A stretch of DNA of 64,000 nt from Halopseudomonas sabulinigri (GTDB lineage: Bacteria > Pseudomonadota > Gammaproteobacteria > Pseudomonadales > Pseudomonadaceae), in the NCBI RefSeq assembly GCF_900105255.1, contig NZ_LT629763.1, positions 2,852,001 to 2,916,000 on the forward strand, read 5' to 3'. The position numbers and the translations under genes were made by a program. Of the stretch, positions 1 to 7,890 are shown piece after piece (the first letter of the stretch is position 1; the number at the start of each line of letters is the position of its first letter). A model generated the notes under the pieces. The model was given only the letters and a program-made list of their open reading frames with translations, was not told where the DNA came from and searched no databases.

Positions 1-576
1 CGCCGTCAGTGACGCAAAGTCCAGTGGCCGTGGCGGGTTGTCGCGCGCCCACAGCAGGCTCTCGGTGCCCTCGCGCCCCTCCTTGATTTGCTCCTTGGGA
101 TGGAACAGGCCGGTTACATAACGGAAGTCGTAATGTTGAAACCAGCTGCGCTCCTGGCGAATTTGCTGCGGCAGGCTGTCAGCAGCGGGTGCGGCGGGCA
201 TGCTCTCCTGCTGCTCGGACCAGGTTTCGCGGCGCGTGGCGAAAAAAGCGGTGCCGCTGGTGACAACCTCACCGCCCTGGCGTTGCAGCAGCAACCAGTG
301 CTGGGTCGAGCGGTTGGTGCGCAGTGGCGTGGCTTCTATCTCGAACGCGCCGGGTTGCACCGGGCCGGCAAAGTTGATGGTCAGCGATACGGGCTCACCG
401 ATGCGTTCCGGGTGCTGCAGCACGGCATTGAGCAGCGTCGCTGCGGTGACGCCGCCAAAGGGCCCCACCATGTTCTGGTAATCGTCGCTGGTGGCGCCGC
501 TGAACAGGTTGGTAGCGAGCGGCTGCAGCGCAATCGCCCGGTCGAATGCATGGCTGGCGGGCAAGGTGGTGGTCAT
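1..576 (-). CDS. TesB-like acyl-CoA thioesterase, C-terminus outside window
   Basis: The reverse-strand reading frame is open from an ATG at 576 to the left edge, so about 192 N-terminal residues are visible and the end is missing. The N-terminal half has the hotdog-fold layout of TesB-type (acyl-CoA thioesterase II) proteins, with a PFGG motif at residues 39-42 followed by a helix, then beta-rich sequence. Such proteins hydrolyse acyl-CoA to free acid and CoA in the cytoplasm. The ORF reads as a plain thioesterase-family protein; the substrate cannot be told. It lies upstream of other acyl-CoA genes on the same strand but is separated from them by about 225 bases with no recognisable element. 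Confidence 0.8.
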   Translation of the reverse strand, partial: MTTTLPASHAFDRAIALQPLATNLFSGATSDDYQNMVGPFGGVTAATLLNAVLQHPERIGEPVSLTINFAGPVQPGAFEIEATPLRTNRSTQHWLLLQRQGGEVVTSGTAFFATRRETWSEQQESMPAAPAADSLPQQIRQERSWFQHYDFRYVTGLFHPKEQIKEGREGTESLLWARDNPPRPLDFASLTA

Positions 577-801
577 CAGGTCGTTCCGATTGAAATAGTA
601 GGGCAGGGCGGGGTGAATATGATGGTCATAATAATGAGTGCCTGCGGCAGTCGACAAGCAAGCTTGGTCGCATGAATTGGCCGCCATGCGCAACGACGAT
701 GGGGGCAAGGCCTGCGATTGCTGTTGCGCCGCAGCGGTCTTGCCGACCAGCAGCGTGCTAGCCAGCGGACGCAGACTAGGCTGCGCCCGTTGTGGGTACT
801 A

Positions 802-1284
802 TCAGCCGCGTTTGTAGGTGCCGATCAGGCGGTTCATGGCGGTGGCGTTGGGCTCGATTTTTTCCAGCAGCTGCCACAGCGTAAGGCCAGCGGGCAGGTT
901 CAATTCGGTATCCAGCGCGATGATCCAGTAGTAGTACTTGTGCTGACCATGGCCCTCTGGCGGCATGGGGCCGTTGTACCCCAGCTTGCCGAAGTTGTTC
1001 TTGCCCTGGGTGTAGTAGCCGCAGCCTTCGCTCAGCTCGTTAACGCTGCCGGGAATGTTGTACAGCACCCAGTGCACGAAACCGTAGGTGCCGTTGGCGG
1101 AGATCAGCGGCGCGTCCGGGTCGTGGCAGATCACAGCGTAGCTCTGGGTGCCCGCCGGTGCATTTTTCCAGCTCAGTGCGGGGGATACATCCTCGCCCTC
1201 ACCGGTGTGCTTGCTGGGGATGACGCCCTCGGCGGTAAACGCCCTGCTTTCAAGTTTCAGATCGTTGGAAAAGGCAAATCCCAT
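802..1284 (-). CDS. YbhB/YbcL family phosphatidylethanolamine-binding-like protein
   Basis: This 160-residue protein belongs to the PEBP family (bacterial YbhB/YbcL, often labelled Raf kinase inhibitor-like). The family signature DPDAP is at residues 55-59 and a GHGQHKYYYW segment, containing the conserved G-x-H of the ligand pocket, is at about 111-120. Length is normal for the family (about 155-185). There is no signal peptide, so it is probably cytoplasmic. The biochemical role of bacterial members is not settled; a small-molecule or lipid-headgroup pocket is the usual inference. It has its own short upstream gap and no obvious operon partner. Confidence 0.88.
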   Translation of the reverse strand: MGFAFSNDLKLESRAFTAEGVIPSKHTGEGEDVSPALSWKNAPAGTQSYAVICHDPDAPLISANGTYGFVHWVLYNIPGSVNELSEGCGYYTQGKNNFGKLGYNGPMPPEGHGQHKYYYWIIALDTELNLPAGLTLWQLLEKIEPNATAMNRLIGTYKRG

Positions 1285-1358
1285 GGTGTTCTCCTTGAGT
1301 TTGGCGTGAAAGGTATCTCAATAGTAGGCCGGGAGTGGCGTCATGCAAGACTGCCAGT

Positions 1359-1652
1359 TCAGTTCATCAGTGCGCTGAGCAGCCAGAGCCCGAGCAGAAT
1401 CCAGACAATACCGAGAATGATTTTCTTACGAATAAAGGAGCGTACGCCGACATAGATCAGGCATAGCCCTAGAATGACCGCAGCGATGCTCAGCAGATTG
1501 CTGTTTACGCCCAGGGCGCGGGCAAAGCCGTTGACGAAATCCGAGCTGGCGTTACTCAGCAGGGTAAACAGCCAGACAAGGCTGTCGATGATAAAGCGAA
1601 TGACGGTGCCAAAAACCTGACCCAGCCATTCAAAAACGTTATTCGCCTGCAT
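1359..1652 (-). CDS. small hydrophobic membrane protein, unknown function
   Basis: A 97-residue protein with about three predicted membrane segments (roughly residues 13-33, 52-70 and 76-95) separated by short polar loops. A basic cluster, RSFIRKK, sits between the last two segments and suggests a cytoplasmic loop. I do not recognise a named family. It lies between the YbhB-like gene and the thiolase, on the same strand as both, with gaps of 74 and 97 bases, so co-transcription is possible but not shown. Codon usage looks like the neighbours, which supports a real gene. Function cannot be assigned. Confidence 0.7.
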   Translation of the reverse strand: MQANNVFEWLGQVFGTVIRFIIDSLVWLFTLLSNASSDFVNGFARALGVNSNLLSIAAVILGLCLIYVGVRSFIRKKIILGIVWILLGLWLLSALMN

Positions 1653-1749
1653 TCAATTTTCTCTGGTCACTGAGGGAGCGTACTCGCTGGCGACACCTTA
1701 GCAGAAGCCGGGTGTCGGCTGAACTGCCGCCACCCGGAACGCCGAGAGA

Positions 1750-2949
1750 TCACACGCGCTCGATCACTGCAGCCACACCTTGACCCAGGCCGATACACAG
1801 ACTGACCAGCGCATAGCGCTTGCCGGTGCGTTCTAGCTGGCGCAGGGCCGTTAGGGCCAGGCGAGCGCCGGAGGCGCCCAGCGGGTGGCCGACCGCAATG
1901 GCGCCGCCGTTCGGGTTCAGGCGCGGATCGTCGAAGGCAATACCCAGTTGCTTGGCGCAGCCCAGAACCTGGGAAGCGAAGGCTTCGTTGATTTCGATCA
2001 CGTCCATGTCATCCAGTGTCAACCCGGCGCGGCTCAGGGCTTTCTTGCACGCCTCGACCGGGCCCAGGCCCATGACCCGCGGCGCAACACCGGAGACCGC
2101 ACCGGCCAGTATCTTCGCGCGCGGCTTGATGCCGTACTTCTGGCCGATGGCTTCGCTACCGATGATCAGCGCAGCGGCGCCGTCGTTGACGCCGGAGGCG
2201 TTGCCAGCGGTGACCACGCCACCTTCAAACAGTGAGCGCAGGCCGGACAGAGCGGCTATGTCGCTGCTAGGGCGCGGGTGCTCGTCCTGGTCAACGACCT
2301 TGGCGGGCTTCTTGCGGCCTTGGGACACTTCAATCGGGTGGATCTCTTCGGCAAAGAAGCCGTCAGCCCGGGCCTTTTCGTACAGCGCCTGGCTACGAGC
2401 GGCGTAGGTGTCGGCTTCTTCACGAGTGATACCCAGGTCGGCAGCGACGTTGTCGGCCGTCTGCGGCATGGTGTCATCACCGAACTGCTTCTCCACCTTG
2501 GGGTTCGGGAAGCGCGCACCGATGGTGCTGTCGAAAGCGCGGAAGTCGCGGCTGTAGGCGCTTTCGCTCTTGGCGATAACGAAGGGCGCGCGGCTCATGC
2601 TTTCAACGCCACCGGCGACGAACAGCTCGCCCTCACCGGCTTTGACGGCGCGGGCGGCATCAAGGATGGCGGCCAGGCCAGAACCACACAGGCGGTTGAC
2701 GGTAACACCGGCGACTTCCTGCGGCAGGCCGGACATCAGACCTGCGTGGCGGGCGACGTTACGCGCGTCTTCACCGGCCTGGTTGGTGTTGCCCATGACA
2801 ACGTCTTCGTAGTCTTTGCCTTCGAAGGGGTTACGGGCAACGACAGCACGAATGACTTCGGCCAGCAGATCATCGGGACGAACACTGGCGATGGCGCCGG
2901 CGTGGCGGCCAAAGGGGGAACGCAGGCCATCATAGATATAGGCAGTCAT
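1750..2949 (-). CDS. thiolase (acetyl-CoA acyltransferase / 3-oxoadipyl-CoA thiolase type)
   Basis: A 399-residue degradative thiolase that splits 3-oxoacyl-CoA with CoA to release acetyl-CoA. The three catalytic elements are visible: nucleophilic Cys88 in NRLCGSG, His355 in GHPLGASG, and Cys385 in CIGLGQG near the C-terminus. The N-terminal YDGLRSPFGR is typical of the PcaF/PaaJ-like branch. Its start lies 4 bases beyond the stop of the upstream dehydrogenase gene, so the two form an operon that would perform the last two steps of a beta-oxidation-type pathway. Whether the natural substrate is 3-oxoadipyl-CoA, a fatty acyl-CoA or another chain cannot be decided from sequence. Confidence 0.92.
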   Translation of the reverse strand: MTAYIYDGLRSPFGRHAGAIASVRPDDLLAEVIRAVVARNPFEGKDYEDVVMGNTNQAGEDARNVARHAGLMSGLPQEVAGVTVNRLCGSGLAAILDAARAVKAGEGELFVAGGVESMSRAPFVIAKSESAYSRDFRAFDSTIGARFPNPKVEKQFGDDTMPQTADNVAADLGITREEADTYAARSQALYEKARADGFFAEEIHPIEVSQGRKKPAKVVDQDEHPRPSSDIAALSGLRSLFEGGVVTAGNASGVNDGAAALIIGSEAIGQKYGIKPRAKILAGAVSGVAPRVMGLGPVEACKKALSRAGLTLDDMDVIEINEAFASQVLGCAKQLGIAFDDPRLNPNGGAIAVGHPLGASGARLALTALRQLERTGKRYALVSLCIGLGQGVAAVIERV

Positions 2950-2953
2950 GCTC

Positions 2954-4468
2954 TTACTCCTGAAAGTCGGGTGTGGTCAAAGGCAGATCCAGCTGTACGC
3001 GGCGGCGCAGCCAAGGGCTGGGACGATAGCGTGGTTCGCCGTAAACGGCCTGCAAATTGTTGAGAACGGCCAGAATGTTGGTGTCGCCGTAATGCGCGCC
3101 GAAGGCCAGCGGGCCCTTGGGGTAGCCCAGGGCCAGTTGAATGGCGCGGTCCAGCGTTTGCGGCGAGGTGATGCCTTTCTGCACGATCTCGCAGCCCAGG
3201 TTGACCACACTAGCGATCAGGCGCTGAATGACAAAGCCGGCTGAATCGTTGATCACTTCTACCGGTACACCGTCGGCGCTGAGGGCCTGGCGTGCTTGTG
3301 CGACCACCTGAGCCTGGGCAGCCGGCTGACGCATCAGGGTGCGCCGCTTATCCCAGTTGGCGAAGCTGTCCAGGGCCAGGGTGCGATCTGCCGGCAGGCC
3401 CAGTTGGGTCAGGGCAGTGCTGCAGTCATCGCCTAGTGGGGTGATCAGGCAGATGGCGTCGTCTGATGGCTTGCTACCGGTTTCCAGTGTGGCGCCAGCC
3501 TTGGTCAATACCTCTGCGACCTGGTTGCGCAGCGCGTCGTCGTCCGTCTCCAGCCAGAACGGGCGGTTGATCAGCACTGTCTCGGGCTGCGGTTCGGCCG
3601 GCTCGATCTTCTGGCCCTCTTCGTAGCGGTAGAAGCCCTGGCCGGTTTTGCGCCCCAGCAGGCCAGCAGCAACGCGCTGGGCGGCGATGAACGACGGGGT
3701 GTAGCGCGGGTCGTGGTAGAACTGCTCGTACACCGACTCCATCACCGCGTGGGAGACGTCCAGCCCGGTCAGATCAAACAGCTCGAACGGCCCCATGCGA
3801 AAGCCTGGGCCATCGCGCAGAATGCGGTCGATCTGCGAAGGGGAGGCCACCCCTTCGCTGAGCATGCGCAACGCCTCGGTGCCGAAAGCGCGGCCGGCGT
3901 GGTTGACCAGAAAGCCGGGGGTGTCCGGGGTGATCGCGGGGAAGTGGCCGGCGACATTGGCCAGCTCGACCAGGCCCTCAATCACGCGCTCATCGGTACG
4001 CTCACCGCGTACTACCTCGACGATCTTCATCAGCGGTACGGGGTTGAAGAAATGGAAGCCCGCCACGCGGCCCGGGTGTTTGGCGCTGCTGGCAATGCGG
4101 GTAACTGAAAGAGAGGAGGTGTTGGTCGCCAGCACGCAGTCTTCGCTGACAATGGCCTCTAGGTCGGCAAACAGCTTCTGTTTGACCTCCAGCAGCTCGA
4201 CGATGGCTTCGATCACCAGGTCGCAGTCTTTCAGTTCTTCCAGCGTCTGTGCCGGCTGCATGCGGCTGAGGGTGGCCTCCAGCTCGGCTTCGGTCATCTT
4301 GCCTTTGGCCTGGGCACGCTGGAGCAGATTGCGGTTGAATTGCAGGGCGTCCTCGATGGCCTCAGCGCGGGTATCGAACAGCTGAACCTGCTGGCCGCTG
4401 CTGGCGAACAGTTGGGCAATGCCGCGGCCCATGGCGCCGGCGCCGATAACGCCAATCCGGTTGAACAT
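2954..4468 (-). CDS. 3-hydroxyacyl-CoA dehydrogenase (PaaH/FadB2-like, double C-domain)
   Basis: A 504-residue NAD-dependent 3-hydroxyacyl-CoA dehydrogenase. The Rossmann motif GAGAMG is at residues 9-14 and the catalytic region HFFNPVPLMK follows at about residue 139. After the first C-terminal dimerisation domain a second copy (about 410-495) ends the protein, as in PaaH-type enzymes. I chose the ATG at 4468 because GAGGAG lies just upstream; an in-frame ATG at 4513 would add 15 residues that do not belong to the fold and would lie inside an inverted repeat. It is the first gene of an operon with the thiolase and oxidises 3-hydroxyacyl-CoA to the thiolase substrate. Confidence 0.93.
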   Translation of the reverse strand: MFNRIGVIGAGAMGRGIAQLFASSGQQVQLFDTRAEAIEDALQFNRNLLQRAQAKGKMTEAELEATLSRMQPAQTLEELKDCDLVIEAIVELLEVKQKLFADLEAIVSEDCVLATNTSSLSVTRIASSAKHPGRVAGFHFFNPVPLMKIVEVVRGERTDERVIEGLVELANVAGHFPAITPDTPGFLVNHAGRAFGTEALRMLSEGVASPSQIDRILRDGPGFRMGPFELFDLTGLDVSHAVMESVYEQFYHDPRYTPSFIAAQRVAAGLLGRKTGQGFYRYEEGQKIEPAEPQPETVLINRPFWLETDDDALRNQVAEVLTKAGATLETGSKPSDDAICLITPLGDDCSTALTQLGLPADRTLALDSFANWDKRRTLMRQPAAQAQVVAQARQALSADGVPVEVINDSAGFVIQRLIASVVNLGCEIVQKGITSPQTLDRAIQLALGYPKGPLAFGAHYGDTNILAVLNNLQAVYGEPRYRPSPWLRRRVQLDLPLTTPDFQE

Positions 4469-4503
4469 GCGTGGACTCCTCAGTTGGGAATGTTTCAGGC
4501 TTT

Positions 4504-4522
4504 TGTTTCGCATGGCGAAACA
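4504..4522. promoter_or_regulatory. inverted repeat upstream of the dehydrogenase-thiolase operon, putative operator
   Basis: Arms TGTTTCGC and GCGAAACA are exact reverse complements around an ATG spacer, ending 36 bases before the chosen start of the 3-hydroxyacyl-CoA dehydrogenase. A third half-site TTTCG follows at 4526-4530, forming a second inverted repeat with the central CGAAA. This is typical of a TetR- or GntR-type operator. No regulator gene is adjacent, so the binding protein is unknown. Confidence 0.5.
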
Positions 4523-4580
4523 CTATTTCGTTTAATGTGCTGCGAGATTAAATCCTGTACCTTGTGAGTGCAAGTTTGGC

Positions 4581-4639
4581 GACAGTCTTGCGCGGTTGGC
4601 GTATGCCATACTGGTGAGCTGTCGAGACAGTCTTGCGCG
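4581..4639. repeat. 14-bp direct repeat, two copies 45 bp apart
   Basis: The 14-mer GACAGTCTTGCGCG occurs at 4581-4594 and again at 4626-4639, in the divergent gap between the dehydrogenase operon and the PaaI-type thioesterase. The second copy also overlaps a short inverted repeat CTGTC-GA-GACAG at 4619-4630. It could be a tandem binding site or a small duplication. Confidence 0.6.
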
Positions 4640-4708
4640 TGCTCAATCCTCGTATCGTCCAAGCTGTCATTATCCCATCGAGTGTAGTGAATAAAAGGTG
4701 TTGCACCC

Positions 4709-5137
4709 GTGAATCAAGATGAACGTCAAGCCATCGCCCGTACCGTGACCGGTTTTTTTCAGGAGCTGGGCGCAGAACTGGAGGAGTACAGCGAGGGGCG
4801 AGCAGTGGTGGCGCTGACGCTGACCCAGAAGCACATGAACAACGCCAGCAATCTGCACGGGGGCGTGACTGCCAGCCTGCTGGATATCGCCATGGGCTTG
4901 TGCGGCACCTGGGCCGAGTCTGCACAGGAGCGTCGGGTGGCGATTACCCTGTCACTGAATACCAATTTTTCTGCGACCGCGCAGGCGGGCAACCGGGTGC
5001 GCGCGGTGGCGACGTGCCGTAGCGGTGGCCACAAGGTGTTCATGGCCAGCTGCGACCTGCTGGACCAGGATGACCGGTTGCTCGGTTTCGGCGACGGCGT
5101 ATTCAAGAAAGGTGCTTATCGCAAGGACCTCCCGTGA
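4709..5137 (+). CDS. PaaI-family hotdog thioesterase
   Basis: A 142-residue single-hotdog protein of the PaaI/YdiI type. The motif NASNLHGGV with His50-Gly-Gly is followed by a long helix, as expected for acyl-CoA thioesterases that protect CoA pools in acyl-CoA catabolism. It starts with GTG at 4709, preceded by AAAAGG. Its stop overlaps the start of the next gene by 4 bases (GTGA), so the two are translationally coupled. It is divergent from the dehydrogenase-thiolase operon across a 240-base gap with repeats, which is compatible with shared regulation. Substrate is unknown. Confidence 0.87.
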   Translation: MNQDERQAIARTVTGFFQELGAELEEYSEGRAVVALTLTQKHMNNASNLHGGVTASLLDIAMGLCGTWAESAQERRVAITLSLNTNFSATAQAGNRVRAVATCRSGGHKVFMASCDLLDQDDRLLGFGDGVFKKGAYRKDLP

Positions 5138-6480
5138 AGCCGGTAGTGCTGCTGCCGCTTGGCGTAGCGCTTGAGCTGTTTGGCCTGTTGACGCAGCTGC
5201 ACTGGTTCAGCTGGTGTGCCGCGGCCTCTTTTGCGCTCTACTTCCTGTTGCACTTCTCGCGGCTGAATCCCTATCCGCGCTGGCTGGGCATCGTCACGCT
5301 GGCGATTTTGCTGGCGGCGGTCTGGTTCGCGCGGCCGGGCGCTGAACTGTGGCCCAAGCTCGCCAGTTCGGTCGCCTATTACACCAGCTTTCTCGGCGCG
5401 CTCGGGCTGATGCAGTTGCTCGCGCAGCGGCTGCCGCAGCTGCGCGAGCTGCACAAGGCGTTGCTATCGGGCTCCAAGGTGGTGCTGTATCCGCGCTATG
5501 TGCTGACCGCCGGCAGCATCGGCTCGATCCTCAACTTCGGCATGATGAACCTGCTGTGTGGCACGCTTACCGAGCACCTGAAGCGCTACTCCCTGACTGA
5601 CGAGCAGCGGCGCAGCGGCCTGCGTAGCGTGATGGTGACGACCTTGCGCGGGTTCGCGCTGGTGCCGCTGCTGGCGCCTACCAGTGTGACCATTGCCATT
5701 ATTTCCCGCGAGATGCCCGAGCAGTCGTGGAGTACCATGGTGCCCTACGGCGCAGTGGCGGCATTGATGATGATTGTCGTGGGGTGGCGCCGCGAAACGC
5801 AGGGGTTGCTGGAGCTGCGTGACAATATTGGTGATTCGAGCAAGGCCGACGGCATGCTGGAGTTGCTGCTGGGTAGCCTGGTGGGTCTGGGTGCCATCGG
5901 CGTGCTGGCGTCGCTGTCGAGTCTTACTGCCTCGCAGTCGGCCATGGTGCTGGTGCCCTTCGGCGTAATCGGTTACCTGCTCTGGCGTGAGCGTTCGCCG
6001 AAGCTGGTACTGCAGGAAGTCACTGCCAATATGGCCAGCATGCATAACGAGATGTTTATCTTCGGCTGTGCTGCCTTACTTGGCGGCGTGCTTGGCGCAG
6101 TCGCGCCATTGGAAGAAATCGCCGCCTGGCTGGCGCAGGACCCCAAGTACAATATTCTGCTCGCGGTCGGCAGTCTGTTCAGCACCATCACGCTGGCGGT
6201 ACTGGGTCTGGCGCCGATTGTCTCGCTGTCGTTGATTGCTGGGCTGTTGGCGCAACTGGCCTTGCTCGGCGTGCCGATTATGACGCCAGCGGTGGGGCTG
6301 ATGTGCGGCTTCTCGCTGGCGATGATTTTCTCGCCCTTTGGCCCCTCGACGCTGATTCTGTCGCGCTACAGCGGTGAAACGCCGTTCCGTGTCGCGTTTG
6401 GCTGGAACGGACGCTTTGTTCTGACCGTCATGCCGCTGTTATTGTTGCTGATCTTCTTTACCTACTGGCAGCAATCCTGA
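5134..6480 (+). CDS. polytopic membrane protein, probable permease
   Basis: A 448-residue, very hydrophobic protein with roughly ten to twelve membrane segments across its whole length. I do not recognise a specific transporter family with certainty. Near the C-terminus a segment with FGPSTLILSRYSGETPF resembles the conserved C-terminal hairpin of ion-transporter-superfamily permeases, which suggests uptake or efflux of a small anion or organic acid; this is inference. The GTG start overlaps the stop of the thioesterase gene, and its own stop is directly followed by the mutM ATG with no gap, so three genes form one transcriptional unit. The coupling need not imply shared function. Confidence 0.75.
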   Translation: MKPVVLLPLGVALELFGLLTQLHWFSWCAAASFALYFLLHFSRLNPYPRWLGIVTLAILLAAVWFARPGAELWPKLASSVAYYTSFLGALGLMQLLAQRLPQLRELHKALLSGSKVVLYPRYVLTAGSIGSILNFGMMNLLCGTLTEHLKRYSLTDEQRRSGLRSVMVTTLRGFALVPLLAPTSVTIAIISREMPEQSWSTMVPYGAVAALMMIVVGWRRETQGLLELRDNIGDSSKADGMLELLLGSLVGLGAIGVLASLSSLTASQSAMVLVPFGVIGYLLWRERSPKLVLQEVTANMASMHNEMFIFGCAALLGGVLGAVAPLEEIAAWLAQDPKYNILLAVGSLFSTITLAVLGLAPIVSLSLIAGLLAQLALLGVPIMTPAVGLMCGFSLAMIFSPFGPSTLILSRYSGETPFRVAFGWNGRFVLTVMPLLLLLIFFTYWQQS

Positions 6481-7293
6481 ATGCCCGAATTACCTGAAGT
6501 TGAAACCACCCGCCGAGGCATTGCCCCGCATCTGGAAGGCAAAACCGTCACCCGTCTGATCGTCCGGGAGCGCCGCTTGCGCTGGCCTATCCCCGAGGAT
6601 CTGGCCATTCAGATTGAAGGTCAGCGGTTTGAGCGGATCGAGCGCCGCGCCAAGTATCTGTTGATGCAGATTGGCGGCGGTACCCTGATTGGTCATCTGG
6701 GCATGTCGGGGAATATGCGCCTGGTACCGGCCGGTACGCCGGCGGCCAAGCACGAGCATGTGGATATCGAGCTGGACTCGGGTATGGCGCTGCGCTACAC
6801 CGATCCCCGCCGTTTCGGCGCCTTGCTGTGGGCGCGGGCAGGGGAGCCGCATCCGCTGCTGGCCAAGTTGGGGCCGGAGCCGCTGTCAGCGGAGTTTGAT
6901 GGCGAGCGGCTGTACCAGCTGTCACGGGGCAAGAGCAGTGCAGTCAAACCCTTCATCATGGATAACGCCGTGGTGGTCGGCGTGGGCAACATCTACGCCA
7001 GTGAAGCGCTGTTTGCGGCGGGTATCGATCCGCGGCGCGAGGCGGGCCGGATCAGCCGTGCGCGTTATCTCAAGCTGGCGGAGGAAATAAAGCGCATCCT
7101 TGCTTACGCGATCGAGCGTGGCGGCACCACGCTGCGCGATTTTGTTGGCGGTGATGGTCAGCCGGGCTACTTCAAGCAGGAGCTGTTTGTATACGGCCGC
7201 CCTGGGCAGCTGTGCAAGTTGTGCGGCAGCACGCTTAGCGAGGTACGGTTGGGGCAGCGCAGCTCGGTGTATTGCCGCCAATGCCAGCGCTGA
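6481..7293 (+). CDS. mutM: formamidopyrimidine-DNA glycosylase (Fpg/MutM)
   Basis: This bifunctional base-excision repair enzyme removes 8-oxoguanine and formamidopyrimidines and cuts the abasic strand. All hallmarks are present: mature N-terminal Pro2 and Glu3 in [10 protein letters not shown], the catalytic Lys58 in RRAKYL, the H2TH helix region around residues 155-190, and a C-terminal zinc finger with CKLC and CRQC pairs ending at residue 270. Length equals the usual 270. The start follows the upstream stop immediately. Its position matches mutM in P. aeruginosa. Confidence 0.99.
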   Translation: MPELPEVETTRRGIAPHLEGKTVTRLIVRERRLRWPIPEDLAIQIEGQRFERIERRAKYLLMQIGGGTLIGHLGMSGNMRLVPAGTPAAKHEHVDIELDSGMALRYTDPRRFGALLWARAGEPHPLLAKLGPEPLSAEFDGERLYQLSRGKSSAVKPFIMDNAVVVGVGNIYASEALFAAGIDPRREAGRISRARYLKLAEEIKRILAYAIERGGTTLRDFVGGDGQPGYFKQELFVYGRPGQLCKLCGSTLSEVRLGQRSSVYCRQCQR

Positions 7294-7403
7294 AAGCGCT
7301 TCAGAAAGCGCCGTAAACCAGTAATTCAGCGGTCTGCAGGCTAATTTCAGTGTGCCACGTTCCGAAATCCACGGAATGTGCCTACAATGGAGTGTGATAC
7401 CAG

Positions 7404-7425
7404 CGATCCACGGGATAACGGATCG
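7404..7425 (+). other. inverted repeat in the leader of the small exported protein gene
   Basis: CGATCC and GGATCG form 6-base arms around a 10-base loop, about 45 bases before the ATG at 7470. A weak TACAAT -10-like hexamer lies just upstream at 7383-7388 but lacks a good -35. It may be a leader hairpin or an operator; it could be chance. Confidence 0.3.
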
Positions 7426-7469
7426 TGTAACAAGATCAACGCCTTTCGGGCCACAACCAGGGATTTAAT

Positions 7470-7802
7470 ATGCGCCTGTTACGTCAAACTACCGCGTTAG
7501 CGGCCGGCCTGCTGATGAGTGTCAGTGCCATGGCAGCCACCGACTACAACTCCTATCAGGAAGAGAAGCCCGGCTATCTCGCCATGATGGGCGACCTGAT
7601 TATTGCTCGCCCCATGCTGTTGGCCGTCACAGCCGTTGGCGCCGCTGCCTTTGTGGTAAGCCTGCCGTTCTCCGCCGCCGGTGGGAATATCGGTGAAGCG
7701 GGTCGCGAGCTGGTGGTTCGTCCTGGTGCCGAGACCTTCGTGCGCTGCCTGGGCTGCACACGTGCCGGTTACGGCCGCAAACAGCAGGACGAGAACCTCT
7801 AG
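7470..7802 (+). CDS. small exported/inner-membrane protein, unknown function
   Basis: A 110-residue protein with an N-terminal signal-like segment (residues 1-22, cut predicted after AMA) and a second hydrophobic stretch at about 49-70. The C-terminal tail contains a pair of cysteines in RCLGCTR and is basic. I recognise it only as a conserved small Pseudomonas protein that some annotations call multidrug transporter; nothing in the sequence supports transport on its own. An AGGG ribosome site precedes the ATG. It stands alone between mutM and the phosphate cotransporter homologue. Confidence 0.7.
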   Translation: MRLLRQTTALAAGLLMSVSAMAATDYNSYQEEKPGYLAMMGDLIIARPMLLAVTAVGAAAFVVSLPFSAAGGNIGEAGRELVVRPGAETFVRCLGCTRAGYGRKQQDENL

Positions 7803-7890
7803 GTTCCATGCGCGAATGCCGAGTCAGGGCTGACCGCGCACCTTACCGGCAAGGCCGCTATCGCTTTTCTTACCGGATAAGCTAGCGGCC

